From the NCBI GenBank assembly GCA_045801465.1, contig JBJMSU010000026.1, positions 1 to 17,072 of the forward strand: a DNA stretch of 17,072 nucleotides, given 5' to 3'. A program made the position numbers and the translations under genes. Numbering within the stretch: the first letter of the stretch is position 1; the number at the start of each line of letters is the position of its first letter. This stretch comes from DATFWC01 sp045801465. Lineage in GTDB: Bacteria; Pseudomonadota; Alphaproteobacteria; Rhizobiales; Xanthobacteraceae. The notes below the pieces were generated by a model. It was not told the DNA's origin. It did not search any database and saw nothing but the letters and a program-made list of their open reading frames with translations. Below are positions 1-6,495 of the stretch, one piece after another.

Positions 1-28
1 CGGATGTACCGATACGGACCTCACTCAT
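1..28 (-). CDS. Probable N-terminal fragment of a DUF72 (YecE-like) protein, cut by the left window edge
   Basis: On the minus strand an ATG at 28 opens a frame reading MSEVRIGTS, followed by the first base (G) of a likely glycine codon at the edge. From memory, DUF72/YecE proteins begin with a short charged segment followed by an R-I-G-T-S-G motif, which this matches well. Only nine codons are visible, so the call rests on that motif and on the frame being open to the edge. There is no clear Shine-Dalgarno sequence. The gene would be divergent from proA, with about 250 bp of repeat-rich DNA between them. It could also be a chance open frame. Confidence 0.4.
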
Positions 29-50
29 GCCGTTAAGCACCAGCCTCGAT

Positions 51-80
51 TGGCGGCTGCGCCAATTGGCGGAGCCGCCA
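51..80. repeat. 30-bp near-perfect palindrome
   Basis: The two halves are reverse complements about a centre at 65/66 (core GCCAATTGGC), with a single mismatched pair (59/72). It lies between the putative DUF72 start and the first two-hairpin repeat. A zero-loop palindrome is more like a protein-binding site or a REP-type repeat than a terminator hairpin, and no T-run follows on either strand. Confidence 0.7.
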
Positions 81-114
81 CCCGCCATGCTAAAACCTTG
101 AGCCAAGTGCCGCG

Positions 115-258
115 CTTCCGAAGTTGGTGACACATCGCAGCGCCTTCTCACACGAACTTCGGACGCAAGGGGCACTAGTTTGTGATTCCAGTGCCGCTTT
201 CGATTTGAAGTTCCTAAACGAGCTTGCGGCACTGCAGGAACTTCAAATCGGCGGCGTA
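115..258 (+). repeat. Two-hairpin intergenic repeat, copy 1
   Basis: This holds two consecutive stem-loops. The first has arms 118-129 and 151-162 (CCGAAGTTGGTG / CACGAACTTCGG, one mismatch). The second has perfect 15-bp arms 201-215 and 236-250 (CGATTTGAAGTTCCT / AGGAACTTCAAATCG) around a 20-nt loop. The same arrangement, reverse-complemented, occurs at 3445-3594. The shared segments include the arm/loop boundary CCTAAACGAGCTT and the loop sequence GACACATCGCAGC. The element ends about 20 bases before the proA start and is read through by a spurious N-terminal extension of the proA frame. It looks like a dispersed palindromic element with no coding content. Confidence 0.85.
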
Positions 259-266
259 GCCCGCCC

Positions 267-271
267 TGGAG
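267..271 (+). promoter_or_regulatory. Ribosome binding site fixing the proA start
   Basis: TGGAG lies 8 nt before the ATG at 280. The longer open frame from 124 has no comparable site, and its first 50 or so codons are repeat DNA, so 280 is the better start. Confidence 0.65.
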
Positions 272-279
272 ATTGGGCC

Positions 280-1590
280 ATGAGCCTCGCCAAGGTCGCG
301 ACCGTCAACGCCGGCAGGACCGATTCCGATCCCGACCTGACCGCGCGGATGATCGAAATGGGCCGGCGGGCGCGTACCGCCGCGCGGGTTCTGGCGCTTG
401 CCCCCGCGGCCCAGAAGGACAAGGCGCTTGCCGCCATGGTCCAGGCGCTGCGCGATCACACGCCGGAGATCATCGCCGCCAGCGCCGAAGACGTCGCCGA
501 GGCCAAGGCCGCCGGCGCGACGGCGGCGTTCATCGACCGCCTCGCCCTCGACGAAGCGCGCAGCGCCGCCATGGCCGACGGGATCGAGGTCGTACGGGGT
601 GTCCCCGACCCGGTCGGTACCGTCATGGAGGCGTGGACGCGACCGAACGGCATGCAAATCGAGCGCGTGCGCGTGCCGCTCGGCGTTGTCGGCGTGATCT
701 ATGAGAGCCGCCCCAACGTGACGGCGGATGCCGGTGCCCTCTGCCTCAAAGCCGGCGACGCCGTGATCCTGCGCGGGGGGTCGGAAGGCCTGCGTTCGGC
801 GCGCGCCATCCACGCCGCCTTGGTCGCCGGCCTGCGCGCCGCGGAGCTGCCCGAGGATGCTATCCAGCTCGTGCCGACACGCGACCGCGCCGCCGTCGGG
901 CTGATGCTGTCGGGGCTCAAGCACTCGATCGACGTGATCGTTCCGCGCGGCGGCAAGAGTCTGGTGGCGCGCGTCCAGGACGAGGCGCGGGTCCCGGTCT
1001 TCGCCCACCTCGAAGGCGTGTGCCATGTCTATGTCGACAAGGCCGCCAACCTCGACATGGCGAAAAAGATCGTGCTCAACGCCAAGATGCGGCGCACCGG
1101 CGTCTGCGGGGCGGCCGAAACCCTGCTGGTGGACCGGGCCGCCGCCACGACGCATCTCAAGCCGCTGGTGACCATGCTGCTCGACGCCGGCTGTGAGGTG
1201 CGCGGCGACGTCGTGACGCAAGCCGTCGATTCGCGCGTGAAGGCCGCCAGCGAGGAAGACTGGTCTACCGAATATCTCGACGCCATCATCTCGGTGCGCC
1301 TGGTCGACGGCGTCGATGCGGCAATCACGCATATCGACCTATACGGTTCCAATCACACCGATGCGATCGTGACCGACGATCTGGCGACGGCGGATAAATT
1401 TCTTGCCCATGTCGACTCCGCCATCGTTCTGCACAACGCCTCGACCCAGTTCGCCGACGGCGGAGAGTTCGGTTTCGGCGCGGAGATCGGGATCGCCACC
1501 GGCCGGTTTCACGCGCGCGGGCCGGTGGGCGTCGAGCAACTCTGCACCTTCAAATACCGCGTGCGCGGGTCCGGGCAGACCCGGCCGTGA
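280..1590 (+). CDS. proA: Gamma-glutamyl phosphate reductase (glutamate-5-semialdehyde dehydrogenase)
   Basis: ProA reduces gamma-glutamyl 5-phosphate to glutamate 5-semialdehyde with NADPH, the second step of proline synthesis in the cytoplasm. The 436-residue product is of normal family length. Visible signatures are IYESRPNVTADA near residue 140, a PRGGKSL segment, the catalytic cysteine C276 in RRTGVCGAAETLL, YGSNHTDAIVT and FGFGAEIGIAT towards the C-terminus. The frame is open back to 124, but that part is translated repeat sequence, so the ATG at 280 with its TGGAG site is preferred. proB, often adjacent in this order, is not seen upstream within the window; a repeat and a probable divergent DUF72 gene occupy that place. 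nadD follows in the same direction. Confidence 0.97.
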   Translation: MSLAKVATVNAGRTDSDPDLTARMIEMGRRARTAARVLALAPAAQKDKALAAMVQALRDHTPEIIAASAEDVAEAKAAGATAAFIDRLALDEARSAAMADGIEVVRGVPDPVGTVMEAWTRPNGMQIERVRVPLGVVGVIYESRPNVTADAGALCLKAGDAVILRGGSEGLRSARAIHAALVAGLRAAELPEDAIQLVPTRDRAAVGLMLSGLKHSIDVIVPRGGKSLVARVQDEARVPVFAHLEGVCHVYVDKAANLDMAKKIVLNAKMRRTGVCGAAETLLVDRAAATTHLKPLVTMLLDAGCEVRGDVVTQAVDSRVKAASEEDWSTEYLDAIISVRLVDGVDAAITHIDLYGSNHTDAIVTDDLATADKFLAHVDSAIVLHNASTQFADGGEFGFGAEIGIATGRFHARGPVGVEQLCTFKYRVRGSGQTRP

Positions 1591-1789
1591 GTTCCGGGAC
1601 GCGCTGCCATCACCCTGTCGCCGTTGGCGAGACGACAACCGGTCCAAGCCCGGCGCCGATCGTCCGGATGAGGCCTTCTTGAGCTCGTTGCGGCAAAAGA
1701 AAGCCCGCCCCTCGGCCGGCTCGCGCCCACGCCCCGCGCTGCCCGCTCCGTCCCGGGCAGCGGACAAATGCCAGTCGGCAGGCCGCGCC

Positions 1790-2383
1790 GTGCTGCCGCC
1801 GCATGCTCCCGGCATGCGCATCGGCCTGTTCGGCGGCACATTCGATCCGCCGCATGAGGCGCATCTCGCGGCAAGCCTGCTGGCGCTCAAGCGGCTCAAC
1901 CTTGATCGGGTCTGGTGGCTGGTGACGCCCGGAAATCCGCTCAAGAACACGCGCGGCCTTAAACCGATCGAGACGCGCATCGCCGCTGCCCGGGCGCTCA
2001 CGAGCGATCCCCGTATCGAGGTCACCGGTCTCGAAGCCGTCATCAATACGCGCTACACCTATGACACGATCAACTTCCTGATTCGCCGCTCCCGGGGGGT
2101 GCGGTTCGTGTGGATCATGGGTGCCGATAACCTGCGAAGCTTCGCCCGCTGGCAGAACTGGCGGCGCATCGCGGCGCTGCTTCCTATCGTAATCGTCGAC
2201 CGCGTCGGCCCCAGCCTCTACGCCACCGGCTCGGTGGCCGCGCATGCGCTCGCCCGGTTCCGCATCCCGGACTGGGCGGCCACCACCCTGGCCGGCCGTA
2301 AGCCGCCGGCCTGGGTCTATCTGCATGGGCTCAAGTCGCCGCTGTCGTCGACGGCGCTGCGCGCCTTGCGATCGGGAACGTGA
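1790..2383 (+). CDS. nadD: Nicotinate-nucleotide adenylyltransferase
   Basis: NadD transfers AMP from ATP to nicotinate mononucleotide, giving deamido-NAD in the cytoplasm. The nucleotidyltransferase motif GGTFDPPHEAH (residues 15-25 from the chosen start) and the C-terminal SSTALR motif are both present, as are WWLVTPGNPLK and FVWIMGADNL. The start is uncertain. The GTG at 1790 (197 aa) is preceded by GCAGG and keeps the segment LPPHAPG, which I recall as typical just before the MRIGL of rhizobial NadD. The ATG at 1814 gives 189 aa, and the frame stays open upstream to 1403, including a TTG at 1679. The gene follows proA with about 200 bp between the proA stop and this start, probably in the same transcript. 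Confidence 0.92.
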   Translation: MLPPHAPGMRIGLFGGTFDPPHEAHLAASLLALKRLNLDRVWWLVTPGNPLKNTRGLKPIETRIAAARALTSDPRIEVTGLEAVINTRYTYDTINFLIRRSRGVRFVWIMGADNLRSFARWQNWRRIAALLPIVIVDRVGPSLYATGSVAAHALARFRIPDWAATTLAGRKPPAWVYLHGLKSPLSSTALRALRSGT

Positions 2384-2388
2384 GGAGG

Positions 2389-2418
2389 TTGAAACCGTTA
2401 CCCCCGCGTGACTATGTT
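2389..2418 (+). promoter_or_regulatory. Candidate sigma-70-type promoter for rsfS-rlmH
   Basis: TTGAAA (2389-2394) and TATGTT (2413-2418) are separated by 18 bp, a good match to a housekeeping promoter in otherwise GC-rich DNA. It begins just after the nadD stop and lies about 60 bp before the first purine-rich ribosome binding site of rsfS. Confidence 0.5.
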
Positions 2419-2460
2419 AGTGTGCCCGGGCAGCGAATCGCCGGGGCTTAAGTCGCAACG

Positions 2461-2472
2461 AAAGGAAAAGGA
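2461..2472 (+). promoter_or_regulatory. Purine-rich Shine-Dalgarno region upstream of rsfS
   Basis: AAAGGAAAAGGA contains two AAGGA-like cores. It lies 30 nt before the TTG at 2503, too far for normal spacing, but 3-9 nt before an in-frame CTG at 2476. This raises the possibility that translation starts at CTG. Confidence 0.5.
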
Positions 2473-2502
2473 CCCCTGTCCCCAACTGCTCTCTCTCGGG
2501 CC

Positions 2503-2886
2503 TTGCATCCTGTGCCCGAACCGATCTCTCCGGTGCGACCTGACGCCGAGGAGATTTTGCGGCTGGTCCTCGCTCGGCTTGCCGACATGAAAGCCGAGGA
2601 CACCGTAACCATCGATCTTTCCGGCAAAACGACCATCGGCGACTACATGGTGGTGACCTCCGGCAGGTCCAACCGCCACGTCGGAGCCGTGGCCGATCAC
2701 CTGCTGGAAGATCTCGCCAGAGCCGGCGTGCCGGACGCCCGGGTGGAAGGCCTGCCGCACTGCGACTGGGTGTTGATCGACGCTGGTGACGTGATCGTCC
2801 ACGTCTTCCGGCCCGAGGTGCGGGCCTTTTACAATCTCGAGAAGATGTGGACGGCGAGCCGCGCGGACGAGCGGCGGCCGAGCTGA
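2503..2886 (+). CDS. rsfS: Ribosome silencing factor RsfS
   Basis: RsfS binds uL14 on the 50S subunit and blocks joining with the 30S subunit when nutrients are low. The conserved core is clear: MKAEDTVTIDLSGKTTIGDY, VVTSGRSNRHV, DWVLIDAGDVIVHVFRPEVR and FYNLEKMW at the C-terminus. The whole protein is about 127 residues, slightly above the usual 105-120 because of a variable N-terminus. There is no ATG before the core at codon 30. Candidate starts are CTG 2476 (best spaced to the ribosome binding site), TTG 2503 and GTG 2512; TTG is used here provisionally. A candidate promoter lies just upstream, and rlmH follows after 15 bp, a very common pairing. Confidence 0.93.
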   Translation: MHPVPEPISPVRPDAEEILRLVLARLADMKAEDTVTIDLSGKTTIGDYMVVTSGRSNRHVGAVADHLLEDLARAGVPDARVEGLPHCDWVLIDAGDVIVHVFRPEVRAFYNLEKMWTASRADERRPS

Positions 2887-2901
2887 AATCCCGGCGCGGC
2901 C

Positions 2902-3384
2902 ATGCGCCTCATCGTTGCCGCCGTCGGCCGCCTCAAAGCCGGACCGGAGCGCGATCTCGCGGCGCGCTATAGCGAGCGGATCGCCAAGGCCGGGCGTGCG
3001 GTCGGACTGACCGAAATCGAGGTCATCGAAGTCGCCGAGAGCCGCGCCCGCGAGGCGGAGCGCCGCCGGACGGAAGAATCGATCGCGCTCGCCCAATTGC
3101 TTCCCGCCGGAGCGGCGAAAATCCTGCTCGACGAGCGGGGCGAAGATCTGAGTTCCTTGGCTTTCACCGGCCGCCTGCAAGGCTGGCGCGACCAGGGCCG
3201 CCCGGCAGCTTTTTTCTTCGTCGGCGGTCCCGATGGCGTTGCCGACAACCTGCGCGAGGATCCCGATCTGTGCCTCGCGTTCGGCGCCGCGACCTGGCCG
3301 CACCAGATGGTGCGCATCATGTTGCTGGAACAGGTCTACCGCGCCGTCACCTTGCTGGCCGGTCACCCTTATCACCGTGGGTAA
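2902..3384 (+). CDS. rlmH: 23S rRNA (pseudouridine(1915)-N(3))-methyltransferase RlmH
   Basis: RlmH is a SPOUT-class, S-adenosylmethionine-dependent enzyme that methylates pseudouridine 1915 in helix 69 of 23S rRNA on assembled 70S ribosomes. The 160-residue length fits the family. It shows the N-terminal MRLIVAAVGRLK strand, LLDERGEDLSS, the knot-forming FFVGGPDGV loop, and the characteristic C-terminus ATWPHQMVRIMLLEQVYRA followed by GHPYHRG. The start ATG lies 15 bp after the rsfS stop, with no strong Shine-Dalgarno sequence, so translational coupling to rsfS is likely. The second two-hairpin repeat lies about 60 bp downstream. Confidence 0.97.
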   Translation: MRLIVAAVGRLKAGPERDLAARYSERIAKAGRAVGLTEIEVIEVAESRAREAERRRTEESIALAQLLPAGAAKILLDERGEDLSSLAFTGRLQGWRDQGRPAAFFFVGGPDGVADNLREDPDLCLAFGAATWPHQMVRIMLLEQVYRAVTLLAGHPYHRG

Positions 3385-3444
3385 TCGCCAGAGCCTCCCC
3401 CGACTTCCGCGGTTCGGCCGCAATTTCACGCAGAATTGAATAGT

Positions 3445-3594
3445 GCCGCCGCCTTGAGGTTCCTCCAGCGCGTGCCGGAAGCTCGTTTAGGCACTTCAGA
3501 CCGAAAAACGCCACTACGTCATAGATTTGCTCGTTGCCTTCGGCTTCTGAAGTTCGTGTCAGAGGGTGCTGCGATGTGTCACGAACTTCGGAAG
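3445..3594 (-). repeat. Two-hairpin intergenic repeat, copy 2 (inverted relative to copy 1)
   Basis: Reverse-complemented, this segment aligns with 115-258. Arms 3544-3558 and 3580-3594 (CTTCTGAAGTTCGTG / CACGAACTTCGGAAG) match in 14 of 15 positions. The second hairpin is degenerate here, with GAGGTTCCT near 3456 facing AGGCACTTC near 3489. The 30-40 bp spacer between the hairpins is the least similar part. It lies in the rlmH-envC gap and contributes several meaningless short open frames. Confidence 0.85.
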
Positions 3595-3709
3595 CGGGGC
3601 ACGAGAGGTTCGCACTGTCCCGCATCGCCCAGGCCGAGGCGGTCCACCGTTGCGCCGCAATCCGATGGTTAATGGTTCGTCAAGGAAAGTGGGGCGTTAT
3701 CGGGGGCCC

Positions 3710-5044
3710 ATGGACATTCCTCTGCATCGGCGTCGGCTGGGCCCGGTTCTCGCCCGGAGCGCGATGGCTGCTGCGCTGCTGGCCTGCGGTCTGGTGCCTC
3801 TGGTACGGGCCGAGCAGGCCGACAAGCCGGCGACCGCGCCTATCGTCCGGGAGACGACCGATCAGCAGCATGAGAAGGCGCGGCGCGAGCGCGACCTCGA
3901 TGCCCTGCGCGAGGAACAGCGCAAGGCGGCGGAGGCGGAAGCAAAGCTGCGCGCCGAAATCGAATCGATCAGCGACGATCGCACCAAGCTCAACACGGCG
4001 CTGATCGAGACCGCGGCCCGTATCCGCAGCCTCGAGAATCGGATCGCGGCCAGCGAAGGGCGCGTGAAGGCGCTGGATGACAATGACCGCGCGATCCGCC
4101 GGTCATTCGATGGGCGTCGGGCAATCATCGCCGAGATTCTCGCCGCACTCCAACGCATCGGCCGGCGACCGCCGCCGGCGCTCATGGTGCGCCCCGAGGA
4201 TGCGCTCCAGTCGGTGCGCACCGCCATGATGCTGGGCGCTGTTCTGCCGGAGATGCGCACCGAGGCAGAGGCGCTCGCGGCAGACCTTACCGAACTCGTG
4301 CGCCTGCGCAGTGAGGTCGCCGCCGAAATCGAGACATCGGCCCGCGATCTTGCCGCGCTGTCGCACGACAGTCAGCGCATGACATTGCTCATCGAGGAGC
4401 GGCAAAAAAAGCAGGCCGATACCGAGCGGGCATTACACACCCAACGCGAACGCGCCGCAGACCTCGCGCGGCAAGCCGATAATCTCAAGGACCTGCTCGC
4501 CAAGCTCGAGCAGGACCACACGGGCTCCACCCGCCCCGGCGCCAAGGACTGGCCGGGACGGCCGAGCTTTGCCGCTCTGAAAGATCCCGGACGCCTGGTC
4601 CCGGCCGTCGCCTTCGCCACCGCCAAGGGCACGCTGCCGCTGCCGGTCAATGGCGCAAAGGTTCGCGAATTCGGAGCGTCTGATCGTCTCGGCGCGACGG
4701 AAAAAGGGCTCTCGATCGCCACGCGTTCCGGGGCCCAGGTCACGGCGCCCTGCGACGGATGGGTCGTCTATGCCGGCCCGTTCCGTTCCTATGGTCAACT
4801 CTTGATCCTCAATGCCGGTGGCGGGTATCATATATTGCTTGCCGGGATGGAACGCATATCTGTTGACCTCGGTCAGTTCGTGCTAACCGGGGAACCTGTG
4901 GCAGTAATGGGGGCACCGCAAACAGCGGCCCTCGTGGCGGTGGGTTCGAGGCAACCGATTCTATACGTCGAGTTCCGTAAGGACGGGACACCCGTCGATC
5001 CAAGCCCGTGGTGGGCAAACGACAGCGAGAAGGTTCGCGGATGA
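3710..5044 (+). CDS. envC: EnvC-like murein hydrolase activator (M23/LytM domain, degenerate)
   Basis: This is a periplasmic factor expected to activate cell-wall amidases at the division site. The 444-residue product has a signal peptide (residues 1-34, RRR then a hydrophobic run ending VRA), a long heptad-rich, charged coiled coil over roughly residues 45-270, and a C-terminal LytM domain from about 308. The metal site of active M23 peptidases is not kept: KGLSIATRSG (near 333) lacks the His/Asp pair, and LYVEF (418-422) has Tyr where active enzymes have His. An activator role, as in E. coli EnvC, is therefore more likely than hydrolysis. The start at 3710 is chosen for the signal peptide; ATG 3665 or GTG 3689 are alternatives. 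The stop overlaps the ctpA start. C26 in LLAC is only a weak lipobox. Confidence 0.88.
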   Translation: MDIPLHRRRLGPVLARSAMAAALLACGLVPLVRAEQADKPATAPIVRETTDQQHEKARRERDLDALREEQRKAAEAEAKLRAEIESISDDRTKLNTALIETAARIRSLENRIAASEGRVKALDDNDRAIRRSFDGRRAIIAEILAALQRIGRRPPPALMVRPEDALQSVRTAMMLGAVLPEMRTEAEALAADLTELVRLRSEVAAEIETSARDLAALSHDSQRMTLLIEERQKKQADTERALHTQRERAADLARQADNLKDLLAKLEQDHTGSTRPGAKDWPGRPSFAALKDPGRLVPAVAFATAKGTLPLPVNGAKVREFGASDRLGATEKGLSIATRSGAQVTAPCDGWVVYAGPFRSYGQLLILNAGGGYHILLAGMERISVDLGQFVLTGEPVAVMGAPQTAALVAVGSRQPILYVEFRKDGTPVDPSPWWANDSEKVRG

Positions 5045-6375
5045 TGCGCAAGACTTCCCTGGTTCTCCTCGGCGCCGCGGCGGGCGCTGCGTTGACGCTC
5101 CTGGTCTCTCAGCCTCGCGTCATGTTCATCGGCGGGGCCGCCAAAGCAGCAGTTGCGGATACCTATCGGCAGCTGAACCTGTTCGGCGACGTGTTCGAGC
5201 GGGTGCGCTCCGACTATGTCGAGAGGCCCGACGACGGCAAGCTGGTCGAATCGGCCATCAACGGCATGTTGCAAGGGCTGGATCCGCATTCGAGCTACAT
5301 GGATCCCAAGAGCTTCAAGGACATGCAGATCCAGACCCGCGGCGAGTTCGGCGGGCTCGGCATCGAGGTCACGATGGAGGAGGGCCTCGTCAAGGTCGTC
5401 GCGCCGATCGACGATACGCCGGCACACAAGGCCGGCGTCATGGCCGGTGACATCATCACGCATCTGGACGACGAGCCGGTGCAGGGCCTGACCCTCAACC
5501 AGGCAGTCGAGAAGATGCGCGGCCCGGTCAACACCAAGATCCGGCTGAAAATCATGCGCAAGGGCCAGGACAAGACGACGGAGGTGACGATCGTCCGCGA
5601 CATCATCCGGGTGCGGTCGGTGCGCTCGAAGGTGGAAGGTGACGAGGTCGCCTATATTCGTCTGACCCAGTTCAACGAGCAGACCACCGAGGGCCTGAAA
5701 AAGGCGATCGCCGACATGACGGCCCAGATCGGCAACGACAAGCTCAAGGGCTATGTCCTCGACCTGCGCAACAATCCGGGCGGCCTGCTCGATCAGGCGA
5801 TCTCGGTGTCCGACGCTTTCCTCGAGAAGGGCGAGATCGTGTCGACGCGCGGCCGCAATGCCGAGGAAACGCAGCGCTTCAATGCGCGGGCGGGCGACCT
5901 CACCAAGGGCAAGCCGATCATCGTGCTCATCAACGGCGGCTCGGCCTCCGCTTCCGAAATCGTCGCCGGCGCGCTCCAGGACCACAAGCGGGCGACCGTC
6001 ATCGGTACCCGCTCGTTCGGCAAGGGCTCGGTTCAGACCATCATCCCGCTGGGCTCCGGCAATGGCGCGCTGCGGTTGACCACGGCGCGGTATTTCACCC
6101 CGTCGGGAACGTCGATCCAGGCCAAGGGAATCAAGCCCGACATCGAGGTCCTGCAGGACGTGCCGGAGGAGCTCAAGGCGCGCACCGATACCAAGGGCGA
6201 GGCCTCGCTGCGCGGCCATCTCAAGGCCGAAGGCGACGAGCAGACCGGCTCCCAGTCCTATATCCCGCCCGATCCCAAGGACGACAAGGCGCTCAAGATG
6301 GGAGTGGACCTCCTGCGCGGCGCCACCAACAACGCGGCATTCCCGCCCGACGCCAAGCGGGCGGTGCCGAATTGA
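5041..6375 (+). CDS. ctpA: Carboxyl-terminal processing protease CtpA (S41 family)
   Basis: This is a periplasmic serine protease that trims or degrades envelope proteins from the C-terminus; in related bacteria CtpA homologues act on cell-wall hydrolases and lipoproteins. The 444-residue product has an N-terminal signal or anchor (LVLLGAAAGAALTLLVS), a PDZ domain at roughly residues 100-178 (GGLGIE, then AGVMAGDIITHLDD), and the S41 core. The catalytic residues are inferred by spacing: S303 in GSASASEIV, K328 in SFGKGSVQT and Q332, matching the 25- and 4-residue spacings of known CTPs. The ATG overlaps the envC stop (ATGA), and AGAAGG sits 7 nt upstream, indicating translational coupling. 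The tail after residue 380 is charged and low in complexity. Confidence 0.95.
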   Translation: MMRKTSLVLLGAAAGAALTLLVSQPRVMFIGGAAKAAVADTYRQLNLFGDVFERVRSDYVERPDDGKLVESAINGMLQGLDPHSSYMDPKSFKDMQIQTRGEFGGLGIEVTMEEGLVKVVAPIDDTPAHKAGVMAGDIITHLDDEPVQGLTLNQAVEKMRGPVNTKIRLKIMRKGQDKTTEVTIVRDIIRVRSVRSKVEGDEVAYIRLTQFNEQTTEGLKKAIADMTAQIGNDKLKGYVLDLRNNPGGLLDQAISVSDAFLEKGEIVSTRGRNAEETQRFNARAGDLTKGKPIIVLINGGSASASEIVAGALQDHKRATVIGTRSFGKGSVQTIIPLGSGNGALRLTTARYFTPSGTSIQAKGIKPDIEVLQDVPEELKARTDTKGEASLRGHLKAEGDEQTGSQSYIPPDPKDDKALKMGVDLLRGATNNAAFPPDAKRAVPN

Positions 6376-6404
6376 CCACTTGTTAACCTCGCTGTGAAAC
6401 CAAT

Positions 6405-6428
6405 CGGGGCGGCCGCAAGGCCGCCCCG
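6405..6428 (+). terminator. Strong GC hairpin after ctpA
   Basis: A perfect 10-bp stem (CGGGGCGGCC / GGCCGCCCCG) closes a GCAA loop, a GNRA-type tetraloop, 29 nt after the ctpA stop. Only TTT follows within 10 nt, so it is not a textbook intrinsic terminator. It may reduce read-through into the next gene or protect the 3' end of the upstream message. Confidence 0.6.
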
Positions 6429-6495
6429 CTGCGTTTCCGGGCACCGTATCGCCCGTGCTGGGACTGTCCCCCAATGATTCGCGAGGCTTCCTGCC

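Noticed and set aside
1..36. End of proB upstream of proA
   Set aside because: The plus frames ending here (stops at 34-36 and beyond) do not resemble the PUA-domain C-terminus of ProB, while the minus strand gives a convincing DUF72 start.
115..258. Two-hairpin region as a riboswitch or T-box for proA
   Set aside because: A second copy in inverted orientation upstream of an unrelated gene shows it is a dispersed repeat, not a gene-specific RNA sensor.
2398..3429. Minus-strand open frame of 343 codons opposite rsfS and rlmH
   Set aside because: Antisense shadow of two confidently identified genes.
3347..3625. Short minus-strand frame through the second two-hairpin repeat
   Set aside because: Its sequence derives from the repeat and the end of rlmH. 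Similar peptides would be predicted wherever the repeat occurs, so it is an annotation artefact rather than a gene.
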